64,000 nucleotides of DNA, from NCBI RefSeq assembly GCF_041146795.1, contig NC_135176.1, positions 24,735,286 to 24,799,285 of the forward strand, written 5' to 3'. The notes beneath the pieces are model-generated. The model had not been told where the DNA came from. It was given only the letters and a program-made list of their open reading frames with translations, and ran no database searches. Below, piece after piece: positions 25,321 through 34,634 of the stretch. The DNA comes from Maylandia zebra (lineage: Eukaryota; Chordata; Actinopteri; Cichliformes; Cichlidae). Made by a program: the position numbers and the translations under genes. Every line of letters starts with the position of its first letter. The first letter of the stretch is position 1.

Positions 25321-26095
25321 GGTGAAATGTTTACTTTTATTTACTTTTGTAACCTTTTACTTATTTGTTATATTAAAATAAAAGTAAAGAAATTGAGAAT
25401 CATAAAAGTGGAACAAATCCAAGATTTATTTTAAATGGCCATGGACAGGACAATAGGAAATCTATCAGAAATAAATGCAACCATCAGGTGTGGCTCTTCT
25501 GCTGTGCAGGTTACAAAAGACGGGACCGTTTTGCTCAGTGGAAGAAAAGATAACCTGAGCTTTTACACTAAATATACTCTATAACAATTAAAAATCCTGC
25601 ATTTGTAAAGATTGAAAGCATTAGTGTTAACATTATAGCTACCAAAAGTAAATTTGGTCATTATTCAGAATGCTTCAATTAAACATGCTTAAATTTACAT
25701 TTAATACTGCTGTGATTTTGTAATATCATTAAAACAGCTTTATAATATATACAAGAAGAATACACAGCATATGAAATACCCAGCAACAAATATAGACATT
25801 GAATTAATTAATATATAAATTATAATGACATTTTCTTACATTATAATACATTCCTTTCGGAGATGATTGTGTTCAGAGAAATTAATAGGTTTATTTAAAT
25901 GAATAAATCAAAACACTTTCTAATGCAAGTTTTATTCTTATAAAATCTGCATATGTTATAAGTATACCTGCTTTTATAAATGCAGTATTTTTCAATTTTT
26001 TTAAATTCTCACCCACAGAGTTTGACCTCAGCAGTGCAGCCACATCTCAGCATATATTATTTTACTGTTCACCACAGATCAGTCATCACTCCGGT
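25321..26095. other. AT-rich spacer between C5orf24 and the TRIM cluster
   Basis: No gene or RNA is visible. The sequence is very AT-rich (for example 25740-25990). Its right end runs into the 3' flank of the minus-strand TRIM pseudogene. Confidence 0.5.
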
Positions 26096-26224
26096 CTACT
26101 TTAACTTACACAACTCAACAGTGTCTCCAACAAATGCTGACAACCAAAAACCAGGATAGAGAGGCTGAGTGAACCTGGCCTGGACTCTGTGGAGGAGATT
26201 CATGGTCTCAGTGATGCTGTAGAA

Positions 26225-26531
26225 CAGGGGTGTCAAACTCAAATACACAGTGGGCCAATATTCAAAACTGGAACAAAGTCGCGGGCTAACGTTAATATTT
26301 ATTGAAAAACAAAATCTTCAGATTCTCAGATATAAGAATGAATCTTTTCTTATGGACTCAAACAAGTTTTGCTGAAAAACGGAATATGGAACAAGCAAAG
26401 CTTAATACTAAACAATATATATATTAGCTGTATAATACCAGTAGGCCAGCTCTAATAGTAATTTGGTATGGCTTCGCGGGCCAAATGTAATTAGGCTGCG
26501 GGCCAAATTTGGCCAGAGTTTGACACCTGTG
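26225..26531. mobile_element. hAT-type non-autonomous element
   Basis: A 307-bp sequence starting CAGGGGTGTCAAACTC and ending GAGTTTGACACCTGTG, with internal GCGGGCCAAAT phrases near the right end. This is the familiar end structure of a short hAT element in fish. It encodes nothing. Its last ~170 bp recur almost unchanged at about 34155-34331. Confidence 0.8.
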
Positions 26532-26682
26532 ATATATACAGTGGTAGCATACACAGTATGTGATTATGGATATGGTTGTAGAAACATGCAAGACATAAAT
26601 TTAACTATTTTACCGCTACTATTAATTTGTAAGTAATAGATATCTATAAGTATAGACATGTACATGCACACTACACACACAT

Positions 26683-27565
26683 GTGTACTGTAATTCATTA
26701 TTATCAGGATGTCCAAAAAACTCGCTGAAAAGCCTTCAGCTAATCCAAAATGCTGCAGCAAGAGTCCTGACAGGGACTAGAAAGAGAGAGCAGATTTCTC
26801 CTGTTTTGGCTTCCCTTCATTGGCTTCCTGTTAAATCCAGAATTGAATTCAAAATCTTGCTCCTCACATACAAGGTCTTAAATAATCAGGCCCCATCTTA
26901 TCTTAATGACCTTGTAGTACCATATCACCCTATTAGAGCACTTTGCTCTCGCTCTGCAGGCCTACTTGTTGTTCCTAGAGTATTTAAAAGTAGAATGGGA
27001 GGGAGAGCCTTCAGTTTTCAGGCCCCTCTTCTGTGGAACCAGCTTCCAGTTTGGATTCGGGAGACAGACACTATCTCTACTTTTAAGATTAGGCTTAAAA
27101 CTTTCCTTTTTGCTAAAGCATATAGTTAGGGCTGGACCAGGTGACCCTGAATCCTCCCTTAGTTATGCTGCAATAGATGTAGGCTGCCGAGGGATTCCCA
27201 TGATGCACTGAGTTTTTCCTTTCCAGTCACCTTTCTCACTCACTATGTGTGAATTGACCTCTCTGCATTGAATCATATCTGTTATTAACCTCTGTCTCTC
27301 TTCCACAGCATGTCTTTTATCCTGTCTTCCTTCTCTCACCCCAACCGGTCGCAGCAGATGGCCGCCCCTCCCTGAGCCTGGTTCTGCCGGAGGTTTCTTC
27401 CTGTTAAAAGGGAGTTTTTCCTTCCCACTGTCGCCAAAGTGCTTGCTCATAGGGGGTCATATGATTGTTGGGTTTTTCTCTGTATCTATGAAGCGCCTTG
27501 AGGCGACTTTTGTTGTGATATGGCGCTTTATAAATAAAATTGAATTGAAAATTGAATTGAATTGA
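26683..27565 (+). mobile_element. L2-clade LINE, 5'-truncated 3' end
   Basis: Encodes the C-terminal end of an L2-type reverse transcriptase: YCNSLLSGCPKNSLKSLQLI, then LASLHWLPVKSRIEFKILLL and APLLWNQLPVW. The stop near 27127 is followed by the typical fish L2 3' UTR (GGAGTTTTTCCTTCCCACTG, CGCCTTGAGGCGACT, GGCGCTTTATAAATAAAATTG). It ends in a short ATTGA repeat tail. The endonuclease and catalytic RT core are absent, so it is a dead-on-arrival copy. Confidence 0.88.
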
Positions 27566-27720
27566 ATGTACACACTAAATATACATATGTATACATACAC
27601 ATATACCTGCACACGTCCATACATATAAAAAGATGCATTATGCATGAAGTGTGACAGTGTATGTCCACAATGTCCAGTGACTTATGATTTTGTGATTGAG
27701 GAGTTATAGAGTCTAACTGC
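27566..27720. repeat. AT-rich simple sequence
   Basis: Short alternating CATA/TATG and CACA runs (ATACATATGTATACATACAC) lie between two LINE fragments. No gene. Confidence 0.5.
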
Positions 27721-28500
27721 TGTTGGGATGAATGATCTGCGAGAGCGCTCCTTCCTGCAGTGAGGCTGTTTCACTCTCTGACTAAAAGAGCTGCTCAGCA
27801 CACAGACTCATGCAGAGGGTGATGTGGGTTGTTCATGATGGATGTCAGCGTTACTAATATCCTCCTCTTGCCCACTGCCTCCACAGACTCCAGAGGACAT
27901 CCCAGCACAGAGCTAGAGCTCCGCACCAGTTTGTCAAACCTGCTCCTGTCCCTGTCCGTGCATCTGCTCCCCCAGCAGGCCATTGCATAGAAAAGGGCAG
28001 ATGCTACCACGGTATCATAGAATGTCCTTAAGAGAGTCCTGCAGACTCCAAAGGACCTTAGTCTCCTGGAGAAGTCAAAAAACATTTTCCTCACAGTGCT
28101 CCCAGACTGTTCTAGGTGAGAGAGGGATCGGTGTAAAAGGTAGATGACAGCGTCATCCACCCCGATTCCAGATCGGTAGGTGAACTGCAGGGGGTCGATC
28201 GCTGAGCTCACCAGTGGGCAAAAGTGGTGCAGAACGAGCCTTTCCATGGTCTTCATCAGATGAGAAGTCGAGGCCACAGGCTTGAGGTTGTTTGGCTCCT
28301 TGGGGTGTGCGATTTTTGGCATCGGAACCATGCAGGAAGTCTTCCACGGTTCAGGACCCCTCTCCAGACTCAGGCTCAGGTTGAAGATGTACAGGACCAC
28401 CTGACACAGCTGGTCTGCACAGTCCCTGAGCAATCTGGAGCAGATTCCATTCGAACCTGCTGCCTTCCTTGCCTTTGTCCTCTTGAGCTGACTTAAATAT
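27721..28500 (-). mobile_element. Rex1-like LINE fragment (reverse transcriptase)
   Basis: Read on the minus strand. It has RT-like stretches such as LRDCADQLCQVVLYIFNLSL, DPLQFTYRSGIGVDDAVIYL and MFFDFS, then directly RLRSFGVCRTLLRTFYDTVV. The central catalytic part with the FADD box is missing between MFFDFS and RLRSFG, so the copy is internally deleted. It is related to the fragment at 50009-50866. Family name by eye; another CR1/L2-group element is possible. Confidence 0.75.
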
Positions 28501-29746
28501 ATATTTTAACCAAGATGGTGCCTTGTCTCTACATCACCCAGTTTTCTTCTAAATGGGACTGCAATCTTAAGAATTGTAAATGCTTCAAGAGCAGTTTACA
28601 TGTCTGATTCTTTTGGTGTAAGTGTAGCTTTTGTTAGTTTAAGGTGGTTAAACTGGCTTTGTTTTTGAAGTGTTTAAAAAATAGCTGGCAATAGTTCTAT
28701 TTAATGTTTTTATTAAATGTCACACCATCACACCACAATCTTAAGACGTCTTGCGGTCTACGGCTTAGGGTGGCTTGTATTCTATTACTTCGTATAAAGT
28801 AAACACTGCCCCCTAAGAGAACCTTTTAAAGGTAGGTGTGGTAAAACCAACTCTTTATGAACAGTGCCTTTTATTTCATTCTGACATTTAACCCTAGTTT
28901 CAATTGTCGATGTCGTACTGTTTTGTTAATCCTAATTGTTTTTGTTTGTTTATTTTTTGTGTGTTTTCTAACCTAAGGGTGTTTTGCTAACTGCTAAACA
29001 AGCTAAAGTGTAAAAAAAATTATTCGCTTTTCTTTTGTTTGTTTGTTATGTTTTTTTGTTTGTTTTTAAAAAAAAGAAATAGCACTGGGGTTAGTTCGTT
29101 AAAGTAATACAAATGCAGAAAAGATAAACAGATACATTCAACCTCCCTCCAGCTGCAAGTTTTCTCAGACTTTCTCATTTCACACCAAAGTTACAAAAAT
29201 GCATAAATAATTGTAACTTATTTAAGCTAGTTTTGTATGTCCACTTCCATGGTTAGAAACTGCTGCAAATCCAGTGTCAGTACTCTACAGTAGATTACTG
29301 TGGTCTAGAGTAGACTTTGTGCAGTTTTCTGTCTGTACACCTGAGGGCGGAAGTGTGTCTTTGTGAAACCTTAAACAATCATAGACGTGTTTATTTGATT
29401 TTCGTCGTTTCATTTCAACGCACGATACTGGTATTATAATTCTTTCATCTTGTAATTATCATATTATGAAAACAATTATAACGCCAAGAAAGTTATAAAA
29501 ATGAATTTAAGACGCTCCGTCTTAACGACCGCTGATTGGACTGCAGACGACCACGTGATTTTGAATCTCATTAACCGGCACGCGCTGACCGGCGTTTCAG
29601 AAACTAAAGTGTCGTTATATATGTGGCGCCGTTTATAAACTGAAACATGCCGACCATAGTTATATTGTGATTTTCGGAGGTAAAACGTCAGTAAAACATC
29701 GACCTGTCCTCTACCATTTGTTAGAAGGCGACTGTGTTCTTCATTG
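28501..29746. other. Spacer upstream of the U2 gene
   Basis: About 1.2 kb without a recognisable gene. T-rich runs occur near 28930-29070. An E-box CACGTG is at 29552-29557, about 250 bp before the U2 start. I see no canonical octamer of the distal sequence element. A 107-codon minus-strand frame at 29476-29799 overlaps the U2 promoter and is unlikely to be real. Confidence 0.5.
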
Positions 29747-29765
29747 TAACCATGAGTTAGAGTTG
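29747..29765 (+). promoter_or_regulatory. Proximal sequence element of the U2 gene
   Basis: TAACCATGAGTTAGAGTTG lies at -61 to -43 from the U2 start. It fits the vertebrate snRNA PSE pattern (YACCNTNANTNNAANNTG type) in place and sequence. There is no TATA box at -25, as expected for a Pol II snRNA gene. The three truncated U2 copies downstream lack this element. Confidence 0.65.
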
Positions 29766-29807
29766 CAGTAAGCAGAATGAGTCGTTTCTGTCGTGCCATA
29801 TGTGGGT

Positions 29808-29996
29808 ATCGCTTCTCGGCCTTTTGGCTAAGATCAAGTGTAGTATCTGTTCTTATCAGTTTAATATCTGATACGTCCCCTACCCGGGGACCATATATTA
29901 AATTGATTTTTGGAACAGGGAGATGGAATAGGGGCTTGCTCCGTCCACTCCACGCATCGACCTGGTATTGCAGTATTTCCAGGAACGGTGCACTCC
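29808..29996 (+). ncRNA. U2 spliceosomal snRNA, complete gene
   Basis: Begins ATCGCTTCTCGGCCTTTTGG, the invariant U2 start. The branch-site pairing element GTAGTA falls at nucleotides 33-38 of the RNA. The Sm site GATTTTTGG and the stem III/IV region through CCAGGAACGGTGCAC are present. Length is about 189 nt, as in vertebrates. The stem IIb segment reads GTCCCC-TACCCG-GGGAC where the human RNA has GTCCTC-TATCCG-AGGAC; the T-to-C and A-to-G changes are paired, so the stem is kept. With a PSE upstream, this copy could be expressed. Three further copies start at about nucleotide 38 and are listed as pseudogenes. Confidence 0.96.
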
Positions 29997-30003
29997 CTGA
30001 AGC

Positions 30004-30018
30004 TGTGAAAAAGAAGTG
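30004..30018 (+). terminator. Candidate snRNA 3' box
   Basis: TGTGAAAAAGAAGTG begins about 8 nt after the U2 end and roughly resembles the vertebrate 3' box GTTTN(0-3)AAARNNAGA. A second candidate, GTTTCTGTAAAGAAA at 30034-30048, fits the sequence better but sits farther away. Both recur behind each truncated U2 copy. Confidence 0.35.
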
Positions 30019-30103
30019 TAATTTGATTCAACAGTTTCTGTAAAGAAATTTGTTATACGTTAGATATATGCGTGCGTGTGGATATGTGGAGATTGCCTTC
30101 GTG

Positions 30104-30645
30104 CACCTACATAGGAAATTACCTGTAAGGACTACGATGTATGCACATAATTTGGGGAAGTTAAAAGAATGTCCGAGGGATAATTGCACAGAGGAAGAAA
30201 CGATTGAACACGTCCTATGGGGGTGCAAATATGCAAAAAAGGTATGGGCTGGAATGAAGAGGAGGTATAAGGGACTAGAGGCTTTGACATATGAGGAAAT
30301 AACTTATCTTAGGCCTAAGGATAAAAAGAAGGAGGAAAATAAAATACGTTGTATGTTGTTATCAATTACAAAACTTAAGATATGGAGGGCAAGACAGGGG
30401 TATATAAGGGGGGGGTATGAATGGAAAGAGATGGGAACAATAAAGGATATAGAGAGGGAATTTGAGGGGATATATCGGCATGAATTACAAAGATGGGGAA
30501 TAGACACGATTAAGGACAGGTGGAAGGATTACTATGAATGATGTAAAAGATGTTTTTGTGAAATATGAAAAGTATTTAATGGAATGTTGAGCAAATGGAA
30601 ATGTAAGATGGTGTTGTAAGTAAAAAGAAAAAAGAAAAAAAAAAA
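30104..30645 (+). mobile_element. Tx1-clade LINE 3' end in U2, copy 1
   Basis: Codes for the last ~140 residues of an ORF2-like protein, open across the junction with D. A CCHC-like motif (CPRDNCTEEETIEHVLWGCK) is followed by KVW and the end RWKDYYE. After the stop comes a short 3' UTR and an A-rich tail (AAAAAGAAAAAAG...) joined directly to U2 nucleotide 38. Tx1-clade elements of the Keno group are known to target U2 snRNA genes in fish, and the junction fits such a target; the Keno assignment is an inference. The 5' truncation is at the same base in all three copies. Confidence 0.8.
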
Positions 30646-30797
30646 ATCTGTTCTTATCAGTTTAATATCTGATACGTCCCCTACCCGGGGACCATATATT
30701 AAATTGATTTTTGGAACAGGGAGATGGAATAGGGGCTTGCTCCGTCCACTCCACGCATCGACCTGGTATTGCAGTATTTCCAGGAACGGTGCACTCC
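30646..30797 (+). pseudogene. Truncated U2 snRNA copy 2
   Basis: Starts at U2 nucleotide 38 (ATCTGTTCTTATCAG) right after a LINE A-rich tail and runs to the RNA 3' end. It matches the full gene throughout. The 5' stem-loop, branch-site pairing element and promoter are absent, so it cannot make U2 RNA. Confidence 0.93.
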
Positions 30798-30904
30798 CTG
30801 AAGCTGTGAAAAAGAAGTGTAATTTGATTCAACAGTTTCTGTAAAGAAATTTGTTATACGTTAGATATATGCGTGCGTGTGGATATGTGGACATTGCCTT
30901 CGTG

Positions 30905-31444
30905 CACCTACATAGGAAATTACCTGTAAGGACTACGATGTATGCACATAATTTGGGGAAGTTAAAAGAATGTCCGAGGGATAATTGCACAGAGGAAGAA
31001 ACGATTGAACACGTCCTATGGGGGTGCAAATATGCAAAAAAGGTATGGGCTGGAATGAAGAGGAGGTATAAGGGACTAGAGGCTTTGACATATGAGGAAA
31101 TAACTTATCTTAGGCCTAAGGATAAAAAGAAGGAGGAAAATAAAATACGTTGTATGTTGTTATCAATTACAAAACTTAAGATATGGAGGGCAAGACAGGG
31201 GTATATAAGGGGGGGGTATGAATGGAAAGAGATGGGAACAATAAAGGATATAGAGAGGGAATTTGAGGGGATATATCGGCATGAATTACAAAGATGGGGA
31301 ATAGACACGATTAAGGACAGGTGGAAGGATTACTATGAATGATGTAAAAGATGTTTTTGTGAAATATGAAAAGTATTTAATGGAATGTTGAGCAAATGGA
31401 AATGTAAGATGGTGTTGTAAGTAAAAAGAAAAAAGAAAAAAAAA
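30905..31444 (+). mobile_element. Tx1-clade LINE 3' end in U2, copy 2
   Basis: Same content and 5' truncation point as the copy at 30104. Beyond the tail I see no difference between the two protein-coding parts. The A-rich tail is two bases shorter. Near identity of the copies points to recent amplification of one insertion, not independent insertions. Confidence 0.8.
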
Positions 31445-31596
31445 ATCTGTTCTTATCAGTTTAATATCTGATACGTCCCCTACCCGGGGACCATATATTA
31501 AATTGATTTTTGGAACAGGGAGATGGAATAGGGGCTTGCTCCGTCCACTCCACGCATCGACCTGGTATTGCAGTATTTCCAGGAACGGTGCACTCC
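31445..31596 (+). pseudogene. Truncated U2 snRNA copy 3
   Basis: Second of the three promoterless U2 copies, again starting at nucleotide 38 immediately after a LINE tail. No sequence change from the full gene was noticed over its length. Confidence 0.93.
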
Positions 31597-31703
31597 CTGA
31601 AGCTGTGAAAAAGAAGTGTAATTTGATTCAACAGTTTCTGTAAAGAAATTTGTTATACGTTAGATATATGCGTGCGTGTGGATATGTGGACATTGCCTTC
31701 GTG

Positions 31704-32243
31704 CACCTACATAGGAAATTACCTGTAAGGACTACGATGTATGCACATAATTTGGGGAAGTTAAAAGAATGTCCGAGGGATAATTGCACAGAGGAAGAAA
31801 CGATTGAACACGTCCTATGGGGGTGCAAATATGCAAAAAAGGTATGGGCTGGAATGAAGAGGAGGTATAAGGGACTAGAGGCTTTGACATATGAGGAAAT
31901 AACTTATCTTAGGCCTAAGGATAAAAAGAAGGAGGAAAATAAAATACGTTGTATGTTGTTATCAATTACAAAACTTAAGATATGGAGGGCAAGACAGGGG
32001 TATATAAGGGGGGGGTATGAATGGAAAGAGATGGGAACAATAAAGGATATAGAGAGGGAATTTGAGGGGATATATCGGCATGAATTACAAAGATGGGGAA
32101 TAGACACGATTAAGGATAGGTGGAAGGATTATTATGAATGATGTAAAAGATGTTTTTGTGAAATATGAAAAGTATTCAATGGAATGTTGAGCAAATGGAA
32201 ATGTAAGATGGTGTTGTAAGTAAAAATAAAAAAGAAAAAAAAA
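31704..32243 (+). mobile_element. Tx1-clade LINE 3' end in U2, copy 3
   Basis: Last LINE unit of the array. It carries a few private changes near the end (GATAGG for GACAGG, ATTATTATG for ATTACTATG, TATTCAATGG for TATTTAATGG, AAAATAAAAAAG in the tail). The encoded end RWKDYYE is unchanged. Confidence 0.8.
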
Positions 32244-32395
32244 ATCTGTTCTTATCAGTTTAATATCTGATACGTCCCCTACCCGGGGACCATATATTAA
32301 ATTGATTTTTGGAACAGGGAGATGGAATAGGGGCTTGCTCCGTCCACTCCACGCATCGACCTGGTATTGCAGTATTTCCAGGAACGGTGCACTCC
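32244..32395 (+). pseudogene. Truncated U2 snRNA copy 4
   Basis: Last truncated U2. Its 3' flank continues to 32502 and then enters unique sequence. This shows where the ancestral U2 downstream flank resumes and defines the right edge of the duplicated segment. Confidence 0.93.
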
Positions 32396-32502
32396 CTGAA
32401 GCTGTGAAAAAGAAGTGTAATTTGATTCAACAGTTTCTGTAAAGAAATTTGTTATACGTTAGATATATGCGTGCGTGTGGATATGTGGACATTGCCTTCG
32501 TG

Positions 32503-33241
32503 TAATCTTCGAAGGTTAGTCAGGCTGAAATGTTGCGACTTAATATTTGTGAATGAGTTACATTTAACTATTACGAGAATTACTAAATCCTGCCACTTGG
32601 ACTGACACGTGGACACACACTTTCTATGGGAAATCAAAAAAAATATGTAGTTTTGAACTGCAGTTACATTATTCTGGCTCGAATCCTGCAGTTACCTCTG
32701 TTGTCCACTAGAGACCGATAGAAGTCTTTAAAAACCGGAGGCTGCCATCTACAAGGACTCATGTTGATTATAGGTTTAACTCTTCTCTTTCTCTACATAC
32801 TGCAGCTTTCTGTCCTCTGTGGCTGTAAATTACATCGTTTGAAAAAAAAAACCCCCACAACTTTTTCTTGGCTTCTTTAGCTAAAATCACCTGTATTGTC
32901 TGTTGTTTCCATTTGTGGATGGTTAATAGTGCAGAAGATTGTTTTTCTGTTTTCAGGATTACATGAAAACATTTTGGAACAGATCATTTTTGTATATAAT
33001 AAATCTTAGGATAGTATTGGTTTTGATGATTTATAAAACAGCTGTGTGCCGTAGCCCTGGTAGTGTGGATCCTTAGTGTGTAAAGAGTAGATAACTCATG
33101 TAATATGTGTGAATGAAAATCCATGGACTTTATAAGAGTCCTCCATTTACGGCTATGATCCTAACAAACAAGAATAATACGTTTCTTTCTCCTACCAATC
33201 TTCCTGTTTCCTAAAGGAACACACATACACAATATATATGC
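32503..33241. other. Spacer between the U2 array and tRNA-Leu
   Basis: Unique DNA that continues the ancestral 3' flank of the U2 gene. No coding frame, RNA gene or repeat was recognised. Confidence 0.5.
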
Positions 33242-33324
33242 GCCAGGATGGCCGAGTGGTTAAGGCGTTGGACTTAAGTTCCAATGAGCGCATGCTCTCG
33301 TGGGTTCAAACCCCACTCCTGGTA
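33242..33324 (+). tRNA. tRNA-Leu (anticodon TAA)
   Basis: An 83-nt class II tRNA without intron. Acceptor strands GCCAGGA and TCCTGGT pair with one G-T wobble. The A box is TGGCCGAGTGG and the anticodon arm is TTGGA-CTTAAGT-TCCAA with anticodon TAA. The long variable arm GAGC-GCAT-GCTC folds well. The B box is GGGTTCAAACC. All expected arms are present, so it looks functional. There is no TTTT run directly after it; the first T-stretch is only three bases. Confidence 0.93.
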
Positions 33325-33439
33325 TAATTTGGAGCCTCATGACTGGTAAACTGAAATGTATCTATGGGAGCAACAATGATCAATAGGAATTTGCTGTGAG
33401 CAATATCCCCCCCACCCAGTCACCCCCAAAAAAGCTGGG

Positions 33440-34150
33440 ATGTAAGACAAGAAAGACAAATGAGAGGTCTGTGCCAAGGTTGCCCCCTCTCAGTCTTACT
33501 GTACATGTTATATGTAGAACCGTTGGCTTGTGCAATTAGGGAAAGCCCAGACATAACAGGAATACAGTTACCGGGAGGAGAAACATTAAAAATTTAACAG
33601 TATGCAGACGACACAATGCTGTACCTGGCTGATGATAAAAGTGTAACAGAATCAATAAGAGTTATACAGGAGTTTTTGAAGGCTGCGGGGCCTCAAATAA
33701 ACAAGTATAAGTCAATGTATAAATACCTGGGAAGATGGGCGGGCGGGAGAGAGGCAATTTGTGAATATCAATTATGTGGAGGGCCATTGGAGGTCTTGGG
33801 TATTTCCTTTGGGAATACAGAGGGGGATGCTATCTTTAATTGGGGAAAGATTTTGAAGAAGATGCGTATAAAATTGGGGCTATGGAACAAGAGGAAGCTT
33901 ACCATTTTGGGAAAGGTGCTAGTTATCAAAGCTGATATCCTACCAGGCCTTCTCCACCTTGCTTACATCTTCCCAATTCCATGTGTGTTGAGGTTTATAT
34001 GAAAAATGTTTAAGTTTATGTGGGGAGGGATTATGAATATGTGAAAAGGGGGATGATGTACCAAGAGATAAGGTAGGGGGGAAGGAATGTGCCATGCATC
34101 CCTCTGAAGTTGGACATGATTTTTTGCAGTAATGTATGCAAATTGCTAAA
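33440..34150 (+). mobile_element. Decayed Tx1-clade LINE reverse-transcriptase fragment
   Basis: Translations show RT pieces in shifting frames: [16 protein letters not shown] near 33485-33530, the catalytic YADD at 33601-33612, then TMLYLADDKSV and ESIRVIQEFLKAAGPQINKYKS. Later come KLTILGKVLVIKADILPGLL and a degraded WGGIM region. This pattern is that of L1/Tx1-type ORF2. It could be the upstream part of the same family as the U2-linked copies, but no overlap allows a direct comparison. Frame changes show it is dead. Confidence 0.75.
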
Positions 34151-34154
34151 GGAA

Positions 34155-34331
34155 GCAAGTTTTGCTGAAAAACTGAATATGGAACAAGCAAAGCTTAATA
34201 CTAAACAATATATATATTAGCTGTATAATACCAGTAGGCCAGCTCTAATAGTAATTTGGTATGGCTTCGCGGGCCAAATGTAATTAGGCTGCGGGCCAAA
34301 TTTGGCCCGCGGGCCAGAGTTTGACACCTAT
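34155..34331. repeat. Second hAT right end
   Basis: Nearly identical to about 26360-26531 (GCTGAAAAAC, AATATGGAACAAGCAAAGC, GGTATGGCTTCGCGGGCC), but with an extra GCCCGCGG run near the end. It ends GAGTTTGACACCTATG and abuts the TRIM pseudogene. This makes it the outer right boundary of the 8.1 kb block. Confidence 0.8.
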
Positions 34332-34634
34332 GCTGGAGAAAGACAGAATACCTGCCCTGTGATCCAAATACACTCCCACTCTGGAGGATTGAGGGCCTGA
34401 GATTAAACCGGAAATGCTGTTGTGTCTGAAAACATAACTACCGTCCTCACATTCCAGTGCCCACGATTTCTCATTATTTCCAAATCCACATTTAATCCTG
34501 TTTCCTGTTCTACAAATGTCATTGTATGTAACTGCAATTAAAACTTTACCACTCCACTTTACTTCCCAGTAACAACATCCAGTCAGACCATCAGAACTCA
34601 TCACCTGCCACCATGGTAAGAACCTTTTCGGATG

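Larger units (their letters stand above)
29845..32502 (+). repeat. U2/LINE tandem array, ~800-bp period
   Basis: A 259-bp segment D (U2 nucleotide 38 to the RNA end plus about 107 bp of 3' flank) occurs at 29845-30103, 30646-30904, 31445-31703 and 32244-32502. Three LINE 3' ends sit between the copies, at 30104-30645, 30905-31444 and 31704-32243. The first D joins the full 5' part of U2. The last D runs into unique DNA (TAATCTTCG) instead of LINE. Copies are nearly identical: unit 1 has G where the others have C about 14 bases before the D end, the poly(A) tails differ slightly, and unit 3 has a few private substitutions. Confidence 0.93.
26225..34331. mobile_element. 8.1 kb block bounded by hAT ends with 8-bp target duplication
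   Basis: The block begins CAGGGGTGTCAAACTC (26225) and ends GAGTTTGACACCTATG (34331), inverted termini of a hAT-type element. The flanks are CTGTAGAA on the left and CTGGAGAA on the right. The uninterrupted TRIM paralogues have one CTGTAGAA at that position followed by AGAAAGA, as on the right flank. A second copy of the right terminal part lies inside at about 26360-26531. Cargo includes an L2 LINE tail, a Rex1-like fragment, the U2 array, tRNA-Leu and a Tx1-clade fragment. It may be a large element moved by its outer ends, or a 0.3 kb hAT copy later expanded by recombination. Confidence 0.7.

Noticed and set aside
27795-28433. 212-codon minus-strand frame as a gene
   Set aside because: Its translation is a Rex1-like reverse transcriptase with the catalytic part missing.
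30050-32141. Three identical 163-residue frames as a tandem host gene family
   Set aside because: The sequence is a LINE ORF2 end with a CCHC-like motif, followed by an A-rich tail, and the first part of each frame is U2 3' flank. It is a retrotransposon fragment amplified with its target.
29845-32502. A CRISPR-like or satellite array
   Set aside because: Repeat units of 259 bp with 540-bp spacers that are identical to each other, derived from U2 and a LINE, in a vertebrate genome, are not CRISPR. Four units only, so not a classical satellite.
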